From positions 1-5,403 of the forward strand of contig JAFPUX010000454.1 of assembly GCA_017413145.1 (NCBI GenBank): a DNA stretch of 5,403 nt. The letters run 5' to 3'. The position numbers were made by a program, and so were the translations under genes. Shown here piece by piece: positions 1-4,780 of this stretch. How positions within the stretch are numbered: position 1 is the first letter of the stretch; each line of letters starts with the position of its first letter. The DNA comes from Kiritimatiellia bacterium (GTDB taxonomy: Bacteria > Verrucomicrobiota > Kiritimatiellia > RFP12 > UBA3636). The notes under the pieces are model-generated. The model was not told the DNA's origin, ran no database searches, and worked only from the letters and a program-made list of their open reading frames with translations.

Positions 1-243
1 GTTGCGGCGGAGTCCCGCCGCGATCGGCAGGACGCCGCACGAGCAGATCGGCAGCGGGACGCCGACGAGCACGGCGCGCAGGACGCCGGAGAGGCCCGTG
101 CGCCCGCCGAGCGCCCGGTTCACCCACGCCCGCGGGATCCAGACGGCGAGCACGCCCGCCGCGAAGAAGCCGGCGACGAGCCACGGCGACATCGCCGCGA
201 ACACCCGGAGGGCCGAGAGGAGAAGATCGACAAGCCGTTCCAT
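1..243 (-). CDS. SO_0444/DUF318-type metal-efflux permease, N-terminal part (runs off left edge)
   Basis: The first 81 residues of an integral membrane protein are visible; the gene continues beyond base 1. Hydrophobic segments lie at about residues 4-18 and 20-36, and a third begins near residue 54. The diagnostic stretch is GVPLPICSCGVLPIAAGLRR (61-80), whose CxC pair (Cys67, Cys69) and LP/GV context are typical of the COG0701 permease family that includes SO_0444-type Cu/Zn exporters. Known for the family: export of metal or thiophilic ions across the inner membrane, with the paired cysteines in the first conserved block. The start at 243 is well supported by GGAGG at 255-251, seven bases upstream. 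It lies 12 nt after the csoR stop, so the two are surely co-transcribed, and the CsoR regulator makes copper the likeliest ion (inference). The substrate is not proven and the C-terminal half cannot be judged. Confidence 0.85.
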   Translation of the reverse strand, partial: MERLVDLLLSALRVFAAMSPWLVAGFFAAGVLAVWIPRAWVNRALGGRTGLSGVLRAVLVGVPLPICSCGVLPIAAGLRRN

Positions 244-255
244 CGTTCCGCCTCC

Positions 256-537
256 CTACGCCATCTTCGAGAAGTTCTCGAGCGCCTCGGCGAACGACTC
301 GATCGTCTCGTCGGCGTTGCCGCTCTCGATGCCCTCGCGGACGCAGTGCCGCAGGTGGGCGTCGAGGATGATGAACGACAGGCGGTGCAGCGCGCCGTTG
401 GCCGCGTTGAGCTGCGTGAGGATGTCCTCGCAGGGCGTATCCGTCTCGAGCATCTTGTGGACGCCGTTGAGCTGGCCCACGATCTTCCTGAGCCGAAGCT
501 GCAGGGCCGTCAGATCTTCCTTGTCCCGGTTCTTCAT
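256..537 (-). CDS. csoR: CsoR/FrmR-family metal-sensing transcriptional repressor
   Basis: This 93-residue all-helical repressor has the usual length of the DUF156 (CsoR/RcnR/FrmR) family. The family signatures are RLRKIVGQLNGV (15-26), a cysteine in TPCEDILTQL (Cys36), and DAHLRHCV, which gives His61 and Cys65. The Cys-His-Cys set at exactly these spacings is the Cu(I)-binding pattern of CsoR. It argues against RcnR (nickel/cobalt, more histidines) and against the persulfide sensor CstR, which lacks the histidine. Family knowledge: the apo-tetramer binds a GC-rich pseudo-palindrome and releases it on binding Cu(I). The start at 537 has GGAG at 546-543, five bases upstream. A matching palindrome sits in its own promoter, so it probably represses itself and the permease that follows after 12 nt. 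The family assignment is very secure; copper specificity is probable. Confidence 0.95.
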   Translation of the reverse strand: MKNRDKEDLTALQLRLRKIVGQLNGVHKMLETDTPCEDILTQLNAANGALHRLSFIILDAHLRHCVREGIESGNADETIESFAEALENFSKMA

Positions 538-567
538 GTTTTCTCCGTTCCGTTGGAAACGGGGCGG

Positions 568-597
568 AGTCTACCATACCCCCGTAGGGTATGTCAA
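568..597 (-). promoter_or_regulatory. csoR operon promoter
   Basis: Read on the minus strand, a perfect TTGACA -35 box (597-592) is followed after 18 bases by TAGACT (573-568; four of six consensus positions). This predicts a start about 25 nt before the csoR ribosome-binding site. The spacer is almost filled by the CsoR-like palindrome, so bound repressor would exclude RNA polymerase. The -10 resembles the TAGAAT boxes of the two divergent promoters near 1495-1589, including the preceding G and following C. Confidence 0.75.
575..593. promoter_or_regulatory. Probable CsoR operator (19-bp palindrome)
   Basis: CATACCC-CCGTA-GGGTATG is a perfect inverted repeat with 7-bp arms and a 5-bp centre, containing the C-tract/G-tract and TAC/GTA ends typical of CsoR operators. 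It lies between the -35 and -10 boxes of the csoR promoter and overlaps the last base pairs of the -35 element. This position and the adjacent csoR gene make it a self-regulatory site; binding itself is inferred. Confidence 0.8.
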
Positions 598-616
598 GCG
601 CTTCCGGCGCGTGGGG

Positions 617-633
617 CCGCCGAGGACCGGCGG
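617..633 (-). terminator. Possible weak terminator hairpin after the LysR gene
   Basis: CCGCCG-AGGAC-CGGCGG (plus strand) forms a 6-bp GC stem with a 5-nt loop, beginning two bases after the stop codon of the LysR-type gene. No U-run follows on the minus strand, so it is at best a partial or Rho-assisted terminator. Its position between the regulator gene and the csoR promoter would limit read-through. Confidence 0.35.
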
Positions 634-634
634 A

Positions 635-1486
635 TCAGGGGACGGGCAGGGCGTCGAAGACGGGCGCAAGGGCGTCGGCGCGATCCGCGCGGCAGACGAA
701 GTGGTAGGTCGCCGTCGCCTCCGGGTCGCGCAGGGGGACCACGACGCGGCCCTCCGGCGCGGGGGCGCGCGAGGCGGCGACCGCGGTGTGGAAGGCGGGC
801 AGGTCGGAGTTCGCGACGATGCGCCGCGTCGCGTCCAGCGTCTCCTGCTCCAGGAAGGTCGCGCGGGGGATCTTCGCCCGGCAGAGCGGCATCCAGAAGC
901 CGATGGCCCCGAAGACGACGAAGGTCTCGCCCGCCAGGTCGGCGAACCGGAGCGTCTTCCGCCGCGCGAGCGGATGCACCGGCGGGAGCATCACGCCGAG
1001 GCGTTCGCGCAGGAACGCCCGGCCGCGCCAGGCGGGGCCGGGCGGCGTCCGCAGCAGGACCGCCGCCTCGATGCTTCCCGCCTCGAGGTCGCGAAGCAGC
1101 GTCTCCTCGCTTTCCTCCAGGACCGGCTCGGCAAGCCGACCCGGGATGGCGGAGGCGAGGATCGGGGCGAGCGTCCAGATCGGCGCCGGGGCGATGGCGC
1201 CGTAGCGGAAGACGCGCCGCGCCCGGTCGGCTTCGCGAACGGCGGCGGCCATTCCGTCGAGAGCCGCGAGGACGGCCCGCGCGTGCTCCGCCGCAAGGCG
1301 CCCGAGCGGCGCGAGCGACGTGCGCCCGCCGCTGCGGTCGAACAGCGCGACGCCCAGCTCGCCTTCCAGCTTCTGCATGGCGCGGCTCAGCGCCGGCTGC
1401 GAGACGAAGAGCGCCTTCGCCGCCGCCGTGAACGAGCCGGTCCGCTCGATCTCCGCGAGTCCGCGGAGCAGGTAGGTTTCGATCAT
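635..1486 (-). CDS. LysR-type transcriptional regulator
   Basis: The protein has 283 residues, slightly short for LysR regulators. The N-terminal winged helix-turn-helix is clear: GSFTAAAKALFVSQPALSRA (17-36) followed by QKLEGELGVALFDRSGG. A linker helix leads to a periplasmic-binding-like effector domain from about residue 90. The ATG at 1486 gives the canonical N-terminus, starting 16 residues before the GSFTAAA block. It has no Shine-Dalgarno sequence, but a TAGAAT -10 box at 1500-1495 lies eight bases away, which points to a leaderless mRNA. An in-frame ATG at 1525 would add 13 residues ahead of the normal start and lies upstream of that box. It is divergent from flavodoxin 1, the classical layout of a LysR regulator and its target operon, so it probably controls the operon starting at 1597. 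The effector is unknown. It has two cysteines, Cys202 and Cys265; redox sensing is possible but unsupported. Confidence 0.93.
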   Translation of the reverse strand: MIETYLLRGLAEIERTGSFTAAAKALFVSQPALSRAMQKLEGELGVALFDRSGGRTSLAPLGRLAAEHARAVLAALDGMAAAVREADRARRVFRYGAIAPAPIWTLAPILASAIPGRLAEPVLEESEETLLRDLEAGSIEAAVLLRTPPGPAWRGRAFLRERLGVMLPPVHPLARRKTLRFADLAGETFVVFGAIGFWMPLCRAKIPRATFLEQETLDATRRIVANSDLPAFHTAVAASRAPAPEGRVVVPLRDPEATATYHFVCRADRADALAPVFDALPVP

Positions 1487-1494
1487 GGCGGCGG

Positions 1495-1524
1495 ATTCTA
1501 CACGAAAGACCGTCCGGCTGTCCA
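1495..1524 (-). promoter_or_regulatory. Promoter of the LysR-type gene (leaderless)
   Basis: On the minus strand TGGACA (1524-1519; five of six consensus bases) and TAGAAT (1500-1495; five of six) are separated by 18 bases. Transcription would begin about 7-8 bases after the -10, at or next to the A of the ATG at 1486. This explains the absence of a ribosome-binding site. Confidence 0.6.
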
Positions 1525-1540
1525 TAACCAAGACGCATGG

Positions 1541-1559
1541 ATTGATGCAAACTTTCAAT
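1541..1559. promoter_or_regulatory. Candidate LysR-type operator
   Basis: ATTGA-N9-TCAAT is a perfect interrupted palindrome in an AT-rich patch of an otherwise GC-rich divergent region. It ends at the -35 region of the flavodoxin promoter (TTGGAC, 1559-1564) and lies about 55 bases upstream of the LysR-type start. LysR regulators bind interrupted palindromes with a T/A at each end; here the spacing is T-N13-A rather than the usual T-N11-A. Position supports it; binding is inferred. Confidence 0.45.
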
Positions 1560-1589
1560 TGGACGCGACCGGGGCGGAATGCGTAGAAT
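1559..1589 (+). promoter_or_regulatory. Promoter of the flavodoxin 1 operon (leaderless)
   Basis: A TAGAAT -10 box (1584-1589) lies seven bases before the ATG at 1597, so transcription should begin at or beside the A of that ATG. The best -35 is TTGGAC (1559-1564) with a 19-base spacer. This is weak and suits activation by the divergent regulator. The octamer GTAGAATC here (1583-1590) is the exact inverse of GATTCTAC at 1494-1501, the -10 region of the divergent promoter. Confidence 0.6.
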
Positions 1590-1596
1590 CGACGCC

Positions 1597-2211
1597 ATGA
1601 AACGCACCACTCTGCTCGCCGCCCTCGCCGCGCTGCCGCTCTGCGGCTGTGCGCAGGACGCATCCACCACCAACCAAACGGAAACCGCAGCCATGAGCAC
1701 GAACAAGACGCTCGTCGTCTACTACTCCCGCACCGGGGAGAACTACGCCGTCGGCAACATCACCGAGGGCAACACCGCCATCGTCGCGAAGATGATCGCC
1801 GCCAGGACCGGCGCCGACCTCTTCGAGATCAAGACGGCCAAGGCCTACGCCGCCGACTACGACACCTGCATCGAGGAGGCGAAGAAGGAACTGCGCGACG
1901 ACGCCCGTCCGGCGATCGTCGGCGATGTCGAGAACTTCGATGAGTACGACACGGTCTACGTCGGCTATCCCATCTGGTGGGGCGTCCCGCCGATGTGCGT
2001 CTTCACGTTCTTCGAGAAGCACGACTGGGCCGGCAAGACCGTGAAGCCCTTTGCCACGCACGAGGGCAGCGGACTCGGCGGCTCCGTCCGCGCCATCCGC
2101 AAGGCCCTCCCCGCCGCCACCGTGGCAGACGGCCTCGCCATCCAGGGCCAGACCGCCCAGAACGACCGCCCCGCCGCGCAGTCCGCCGTCGATCAATGGC
2201 TGGGGAAGTAG
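1597..2211 (+). CDS. Exported flavodoxin-like protein (flavodoxin 1), probable lipoprotein
   Basis: The protein has 204 residues. The leader MKRTTLLAALAALPLCGCAQ has two basic residues, a hydrophobic core and a lipobox-like LCGC with Cys18 as the acceptor; Cys at the -2 position is unusual. After a Thr/Ser/Asn-rich linker (19-38) comes a flavodoxin fold of the Flavodoxin_4 type. KTLVVYYSRTGENY (37-50) leads to an extended phosphate-binding loop that runs on to EGNT (57-60). ADLFEI is at 73-78, ENFDEYDTVYVGYPIWWGVP at 112-131 with Trp127/Trp128 placed to stack on FMN, and a C-terminal QWL follows. ATG 1597 is preferred to the in-frame ATG at 1579 because the paralogue at 4781 starts at the same point and a -10 box lies between the two. 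Met33 (1693) could be an alternative cytoplasmic start. It is the first gene of the LysR-linked operon. An electron-transfer or quinone/flavin reductase role is inferred; the partner is unknown. Confidence 0.88.
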   Translation: MKRTTLLAALAALPLCGCAQDASTTNQTETAAMSTNKTLVVYYSRTGENYAVGNITEGNTAIVAKMIAARTGADLFEIKTAKAYAADYDTCIEEAKKELRDDARPAIVGDVENFDEYDTVYVGYPIWWGVPPMCVFTFFEKHDWAGKTVKPFATHEGSGLGGSVRAIRKALPAATVADGLAIQGQTAQNDRPAAQSAVDQWLGK

Positions 2212-2228
2212 AACGCAAAGGCCGCAAG

Positions 2229-2286
2229 CGGCGGGGCGATGTGCCATCGTACGCCGCTCCGCGGCTATGGCACAATCGCCCCTCCG
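2229..2286 (+). repeat. Hairpin repeat, copy 1
   Basis: A long imperfect stem pairs GGGGCGAT-GTGCCAT (2233-2247) with ATGGCAC-A-ATCGCCCC (2267-2282), with one bulged A. Three more pairs follow outside a C/T mismatch. The apical region carries a second stem, GCCGC-TCC-GCGGC (2253-2265). It begins 22 nt after the flavodoxin stop, and TTATTTT follows 12 nt downstream, so it could slow or terminate transcription after the first gene. It is the inverted counterpart of the hairpin at 2516-2581. Confidence 0.75.
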
Positions 2287-2335
2287 GATCGAGTTATTTT
2301 CCGAGTCCAGACGCAATTCTCTTCCCGTTTCCATC

Positions 2336-2515
2336 ATGCACCCTCTTTTTCAAAAAGCCCACATCCTGACAGCCCAGGTCATAGATTCCGCGCTTGAAGT
2401 CCAGCGACATTTCGGACCGGGACTTCTTGAATCCATCTACGTAAAATGCCTTAATCCCCGACTCGGCGACCGTGGGATTGCCCGAGTCATCCTCAAAGGG
2501 GCGGATGCCCCATGA
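2336..2515 (+). pseudogene. GxxExxY-family protein, truncated N-terminal fragment
   Basis: The open frame encodes 59 residues. Its first 39 match the start of the GxxExxY family (PF13366): MHPLF, LTAQVIDSALEVQRHFGPGL (11-30), then the name-giving Gly-Leu-Leu-Glu-Ser-Ile-Tyr (29-35) and KCL. Intact members are about 120-130 residues and continue with a conserved ELRLRG and PDDEXK-like C-terminal half. Here similarity stops at about base 2452, and neither other frame restores it. The tail (residues 40-59) is unlike the family and comes from stem-forming intergenic sequence. No convincing ribosome-binding site precedes the ATG. The family's function is poorly known, and its genes are often scattered in intergenic regions. 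I read this as a non-functional remnant; a short functional peptide cannot be excluded. It is isolated between two hairpin repeats inside the operon. Confidence 0.7.
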
Positions 2516-2581
2516 AAATGGTTCTGCCGATCGTGGCATAGCCGCGGAGCGGCGTTCGGTGCCACATCGGCAGAACCGATT
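2516..2581 (-). repeat. Hairpin repeat, copy 2 (inverted relative to copy 1)
   Basis: GGTTCTGCCGAT (2520-2531), a bulged C, then GTGGCA (2533-2538) pair with TGCCAC-ATCGGCAGAACC (2560-2577): 18 pairs, extended by a wobble and A-T pairs outside. The loop holds GCCGC-GGA-GCGGC (2541-2553). Its reverse complement matches 29 of 33 central bases of copy 1 (2241-2273). It ends about 40 bases before the aldo/keto reductase start and would form in any read-through transcript of the operon. Confidence 0.75.
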
Positions 2582-2617
2582 GCGATCTTTGCGTTCCAAC
2601 CAAGAAAGGAAAAAAAC

Positions 2618-3463
2618 ATGAACACTACTCTCAAGCTCAACAACGGAATCGAATGCCCGGCCCTGGGCATCGGCACATTCATGCTCTCCCCGGCGGACGC
2701 CGAGAACAGCGTCCGCGAGGCGCTCAAGATGGGCTACCGGCTCGTCGACACCGCCGCCGCCTACCAGAACGAGCGCGCCTGCGGGCGCGGCATCCGCGCA
2801 AGCGGCGTCGCCCGCGCCGACGTCTTCCTCTCGACCAAGCTCTGGCCGAGCGAATACACGAACCCGCGCGCCGTGGACGAAACGCTGGAGCGCCTCGGCA
2901 CGGACTACGTGGACCTGCTCTACATCCACCAGCCCGCCGGCGACTGGCTCGCCGGCTACCGCCAGCTCGAGAAGGCGCTCCGCGACGGCAAGGCCCGCTC
3001 CATCGGCATCTCGAACTTCGAGGGCCGCTATCTGGAGGAGCTCGCGGCGAAGTGGGAGACCGTCCCGCAGTTCATGCAGGTCGAGGCCCACCCCTACTTC
3101 ACGCAGCGCGAGCTGCGCACGACGCTCGACCGCCTCGGCATCCGCCTCATGAGCTGGTATCCGCTCGGCCACGGCGACAAGGCGCTGCTGCGCGAGCCCG
3201 TCCTCGCGGACATCGCCGCCCGGCTCGGGCGCACCCCCGCACAGGTCGTGCTGCGCTGGCACGTGCAGATGGGATTCTCCGTGATCCCCGGCAGCCGCAA
3301 CGTCGACCACATCCGCGACAACCTCGCCGTCCTCGACTTTTCGCTCACGGATGCCGACATGGCCGCCATCGCCACGCTCGACAAGGGCGTGCGCTACTAC
3401 AACCGCACCGACGAGCAGCTCGTGCAGTTCGCCGCCTGGCAGCCGACTTACGAAAAAGCCTAA
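2618..3463 (+). CDS. Aldo/keto reductase
   Basis: The 281-residue protein has the full TIM-barrel length of AKRs resembling 2,5-diketo-gluconate reductases. The catalytic tetrad is complete: Asp44 (YRLVDTAAAY), Tyr49, Lys74 (FLSTKLW) and His104 (LLYIHQP). SIGISNF (128-134), EAHPYF (156-161) and the cofactor block VIPGSRNVDHIRDNL (222-236) follow. In the last block the usual Lys of IPKS, which contacts the 2'-phosphate of NADPH, is Gly225, so cofactor preference may be altered; Arg227 may compensate. Family role: cytosolic NAD(P)H-dependent reduction of aldehydes and ketones. The start is fixed by AAAGGA (2605-2610), seven bases before the ATG. It is separated from flavodoxin 1 by the hairpin cassette, and the SnoaL-like gene follows after 30 nt. 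The natural substrate cannot be read from sequence. Confidence 0.95.
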   Translation: MNTTLKLNNGIECPALGIGTFMLSPADAENSVREALKMGYRLVDTAAAYQNERACGRGIRASGVARADVFLSTKLWPSEYTNPRAVDETLERLGTDYVDLLYIHQPAGDWLAGYRQLEKALRDGKARSIGISNFEGRYLEELAAKWETVPQFMQVEAHPYFTQRELRTTLDRLGIRLMSWYPLGHGDKALLREPVLADIAARLGRTPAQVVLRWHVQMGFSVIPGSRNVDHIRDNLAVLDFSLTDADMAAIATLDKGVRYYNRTDEQLVQFAAWQPTYEKA

Positions 3464-3493
3464 CCCACCGCACCAATCCAAGGAGACACCGCA

Positions 3494-3925
3494 ATGGACC
3501 ACATCGAAGATCGCATGGAACTCAAGGCCCTCGTCGACAAATACGCGACGGAGAGCGACAGGAACAACCAGGACTGCTATGTCGACATCTTCCGCCCCGA
3601 CGTCAAGCTCGACGTCTATTTCGGGGGCAAGCTCGGCATGCAGGCCCGCGACGTGCAGGACATGATCCGGCAGTACAAGGCGTTCGGCGCGGCGAAGGTT
3701 TCGTTCCACATGAACGGCCAGCAGAACGTGGAGTTCGTCGACGACACCCACGCCACGGGCACCTGCTACGCGCTCGCGACGCTCGTGACCGAGCAGGACG
3801 GCAAGGACGTGCTCACGGTCCACGCGGTGCGCTACTTCGACAAGTACGTCAAGATCGACGGCCGCTGGTGGATCGCCGAGCGCGAGCAGCGGTTCGAGTG
3901 GACGGCGCTTCCCCCGCTGGCGTAA
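3494..3925 (+). CDS. SnoaL-like (NTF2-fold) protein
   Basis: This 143-residue protein has the length and layout of SnoaL-like/NTF2-like domains. The N-terminal helices DRMELKALVDKYATESDRNN (6-25) precede the DIFRPDVKLDVYF strand, a SFHMNGQQNVEF segment (about 70-81) where relatives carry the HxxGN-type pocket residues, ATGTCYALA, and the final strand KIDGRWWIAER. The fold forms a cone-shaped pocket used by isomerases, dehydratases and hydroxysteroid or polyketide cyclases, but also by many binding proteins, so no reaction is assigned. No signal peptide is present. A strong ribosome-binding site AAGGAG (3480-3485) lies eight bases before the ATG. The SDR start follows the stop by only two bases, so the two are translationally coupled and probably act on related metabolites. 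Confidence 0.85.
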   Translation: MDHIEDRMELKALVDKYATESDRNNQDCYVDIFRPDVKLDVYFGGKLGMQARDVQDMIRQYKAFGAAKVSFHMNGQQNVEFVDDTHATGTCYALATLVTEQDGKDVLTVHAVRYFDKYVKIDGRWWIAEREQRFEWTALPPLA

Positions 3926-3927
3926 CC

Positions 3928-4761
3928 ATGAAAGAAGTCATTGTTCTCATCGGCACCGGCGGAATCGGTCTGGCCATCGCGCGGCGCGTCGGCGCCGGAA
4001 AGCACGTGGTCCTCGCGGACCTCAAGATCGAGAACGCGCAGGCGGCGGCCAAGACGCTCGACGACGCCGGGGTCGAGACGAGCGCCGTCGCGGCCGACCT
4101 CGCGTCGCGCGAATCGATCCTTGCGCTCATCGACCACGCGCGCGGCTTCGGCGAGATCCGCGGCGTCGTCTGCGCGGCGGGCGTCTCGCCCTCGCAGGCG
4201 CCGGTTTCGACGATCCTCAAGGTGGACCTCTACGGCACCTCGGTGCTGCTGGAGGAGTTCGGCAAGGTCATCGCGGAGGGCGGCAGCGGCATCGTCATCT
4301 CGTCGCAGTCCGGCCACCGCCTCCCGGCGCTCCCGGAGGAGCAGAACGCCGCCCTCGCCACGGCGCCGACGGAGGAGCTGCTCGCGCTGCCGTTCATCGC
4401 GTCCATCTCGGACACGCTCAAGGCCTACCAGTATGCCAAGCGCTGCAACGTCCTGCGCGTGATGGGCGAGGCGACGAAGTGGGGCCGGCGCGGCGCGACC
4501 GTGAACTCGATCTCGCCGGGCATCGTCATCACGCCCCTCGCAAACGACGAGCTCCGCGGCCCGCGCGGCGAGGGCTACCGAAAGATGATCGCCGGGATGC
4601 CCGCCGGACGCGCCGGCACGCCCGACGAGATCGGCGACCTCGCGGAGTTCCTGATGTCCTCGCGCGGACGCTGGATCACCGGCGCCGACTTCCTCATCGA
4701 CGGCGGCTGCACCGCCTCCTACCACTACGGCGAGCTTCAATACCTCAAGGCCACGCACTAA
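3928..4761 (+). CDS. SDR-family oxidoreductase
   Basis: The protein is a 277-residue Rossmann-fold short-chain dehydrogenase/reductase. The nucleotide motif is GTGGIG (9-14), one residue shorter than the classical GxxxGxG. Asp31 at the end of the second strand favours NAD(H). Asp57 is the adenine-contacting residue, and CAAG (82-85) replaces NNAG. The active site shows Ser125/Ser126 and Tyr167-Lys171 (YQYAK), but about 40 residues separate Ser from Tyr, against about 13 in classical SDRs. The usual active-site Asn position is Asp100 (VDLYG). NSISPGIVITPLANDEL and the C-terminal GADFLIDGG are typical of a recognised SDR subgroup with this short glycine loop. The start ATG lies two bases after the SnoaL-like stop, and no ribosome-binding site is seen, so translation is probably coupled. 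It is a cytosolic alcohol/ketone oxidoreductase of unknown substrate. Confidence 0.93.
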   Translation: MKEVIVLIGTGGIGLAIARRVGAGKHVVLADLKIENAQAAAKTLDDAGVETSAVAADLASRESILALIDHARGFGEIRGVVCAAGVSPSQAPVSTILKVDLYGTSVLLEEFGKVIAEGGSGIVISSQSGHRLPALPEEQNAALATAPTEELLALPFIASISDTLKAYQYAKRCNVLRVMGEATKWGRRGATVNSISPGIVITPLANDELRGPRGEGYRKMIAGMPAGRAGTPDEIGDLAEFLMSSRGRWITGADFLIDGGCTASYHYGELQYLKATH

Positions 4762-4779
4762 CCAACCAACCAACCAACC
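4760..4779 (+). repeat. Tetranucleotide repeat, five AACC units
   Basis: Five perfect AACC units start within the SDR stop codon and end one base before the ATG of flavodoxin 2, filling the whole intergenic space. They occupy the place of a ribosome-binding site and leave no purine-rich sequence. Changes in unit number would alter spacing but not any reading frame. Confidence 0.85.
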
Positions 4780-4780
4780 T

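Larger units (their letters stand above)
2211..2596. repeat. Inverted-repeat-bounded intergenic cassette (possible decayed mobile element)
   Basis: The gap between flavodoxin 1 and the aldo/keto reductase contains a symmetrical segment. The perfect 10-bp inverted repeats GAACGCAAAG (2211-2220) and CTTTGCGTTC (2587-2596) enclose two related hairpins in opposite orientation (2229-2286 and 2516-2581). Between these is the 5' fragment of a GxxExxY gene (2336-2515). The left repeat overlaps the last base of the flavodoxin stop codon. Further small stems lie inside: GACTCGG/CCGAGTC (2460-2466, 2482-2488) and GGGGC-GGAT-GCCCC (2498-2511). No transposase is present and no target duplication is visible, so mobility is inferred from architecture only. 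Other readings are a REP/BIME-like repeat cluster or an intra-operon regulatory RNA. Confidence 0.55.

Noticed and set aside
1487..1525. Earlier start for the LysR-type regulator
   Set aside because: It would add 13 residues before the canonical N-terminus, has no ribosome-binding site, and lies within the predicted promoter.
1579..1596. Upstream ATG giving flavodoxin 1 six extra residues
   Set aside because: It places charged residues before the signal peptide, is absent from the paralogue, and lies upstream of the probable -10 box and transcription start.
2..1600. Long open frame on the plus strand opposite the permease, csoR and the LysR-type gene
   Set aside because: Arg/Pro/Ala-rich, with no family features; it is the complement of three well-supported minus-strand genes in GC-rich DNA.
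594..1706. Second minus-strand open frame overlapping the LysR-type gene
   Set aside because: Low-complexity Arg/Ala/Gly protein in another frame; the LysR frame has clear domain motifs.
2229..2300. Hairpin copy 1 as a standard intrinsic terminator
   Set aside because: The T-rich stretch is 12 bases beyond the stem and interrupted, and the related copy 2 has none; a repeat family explains both better.
2211..2596. CRISPR array or insertion sequence
   Set aside because: Only two repeats, in inverted orientation, with no spacers, no transposase and no visible target duplication.
2294..3823. 509-codon minus-strand open frame across the AKR and the cassette
   Set aside because: Antisense to a certain AKR and SnoaL gene; composition is typical of GC-rich shadows.
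2653..3927. Upstream extension of the SDR frame through the AKR and SnoaL-like genes
   Set aside because: It reads as Arg/Pro/His-rich sequence; the SDR fold begins at the ATG at 3928, so the extension is only a stop-free frame.
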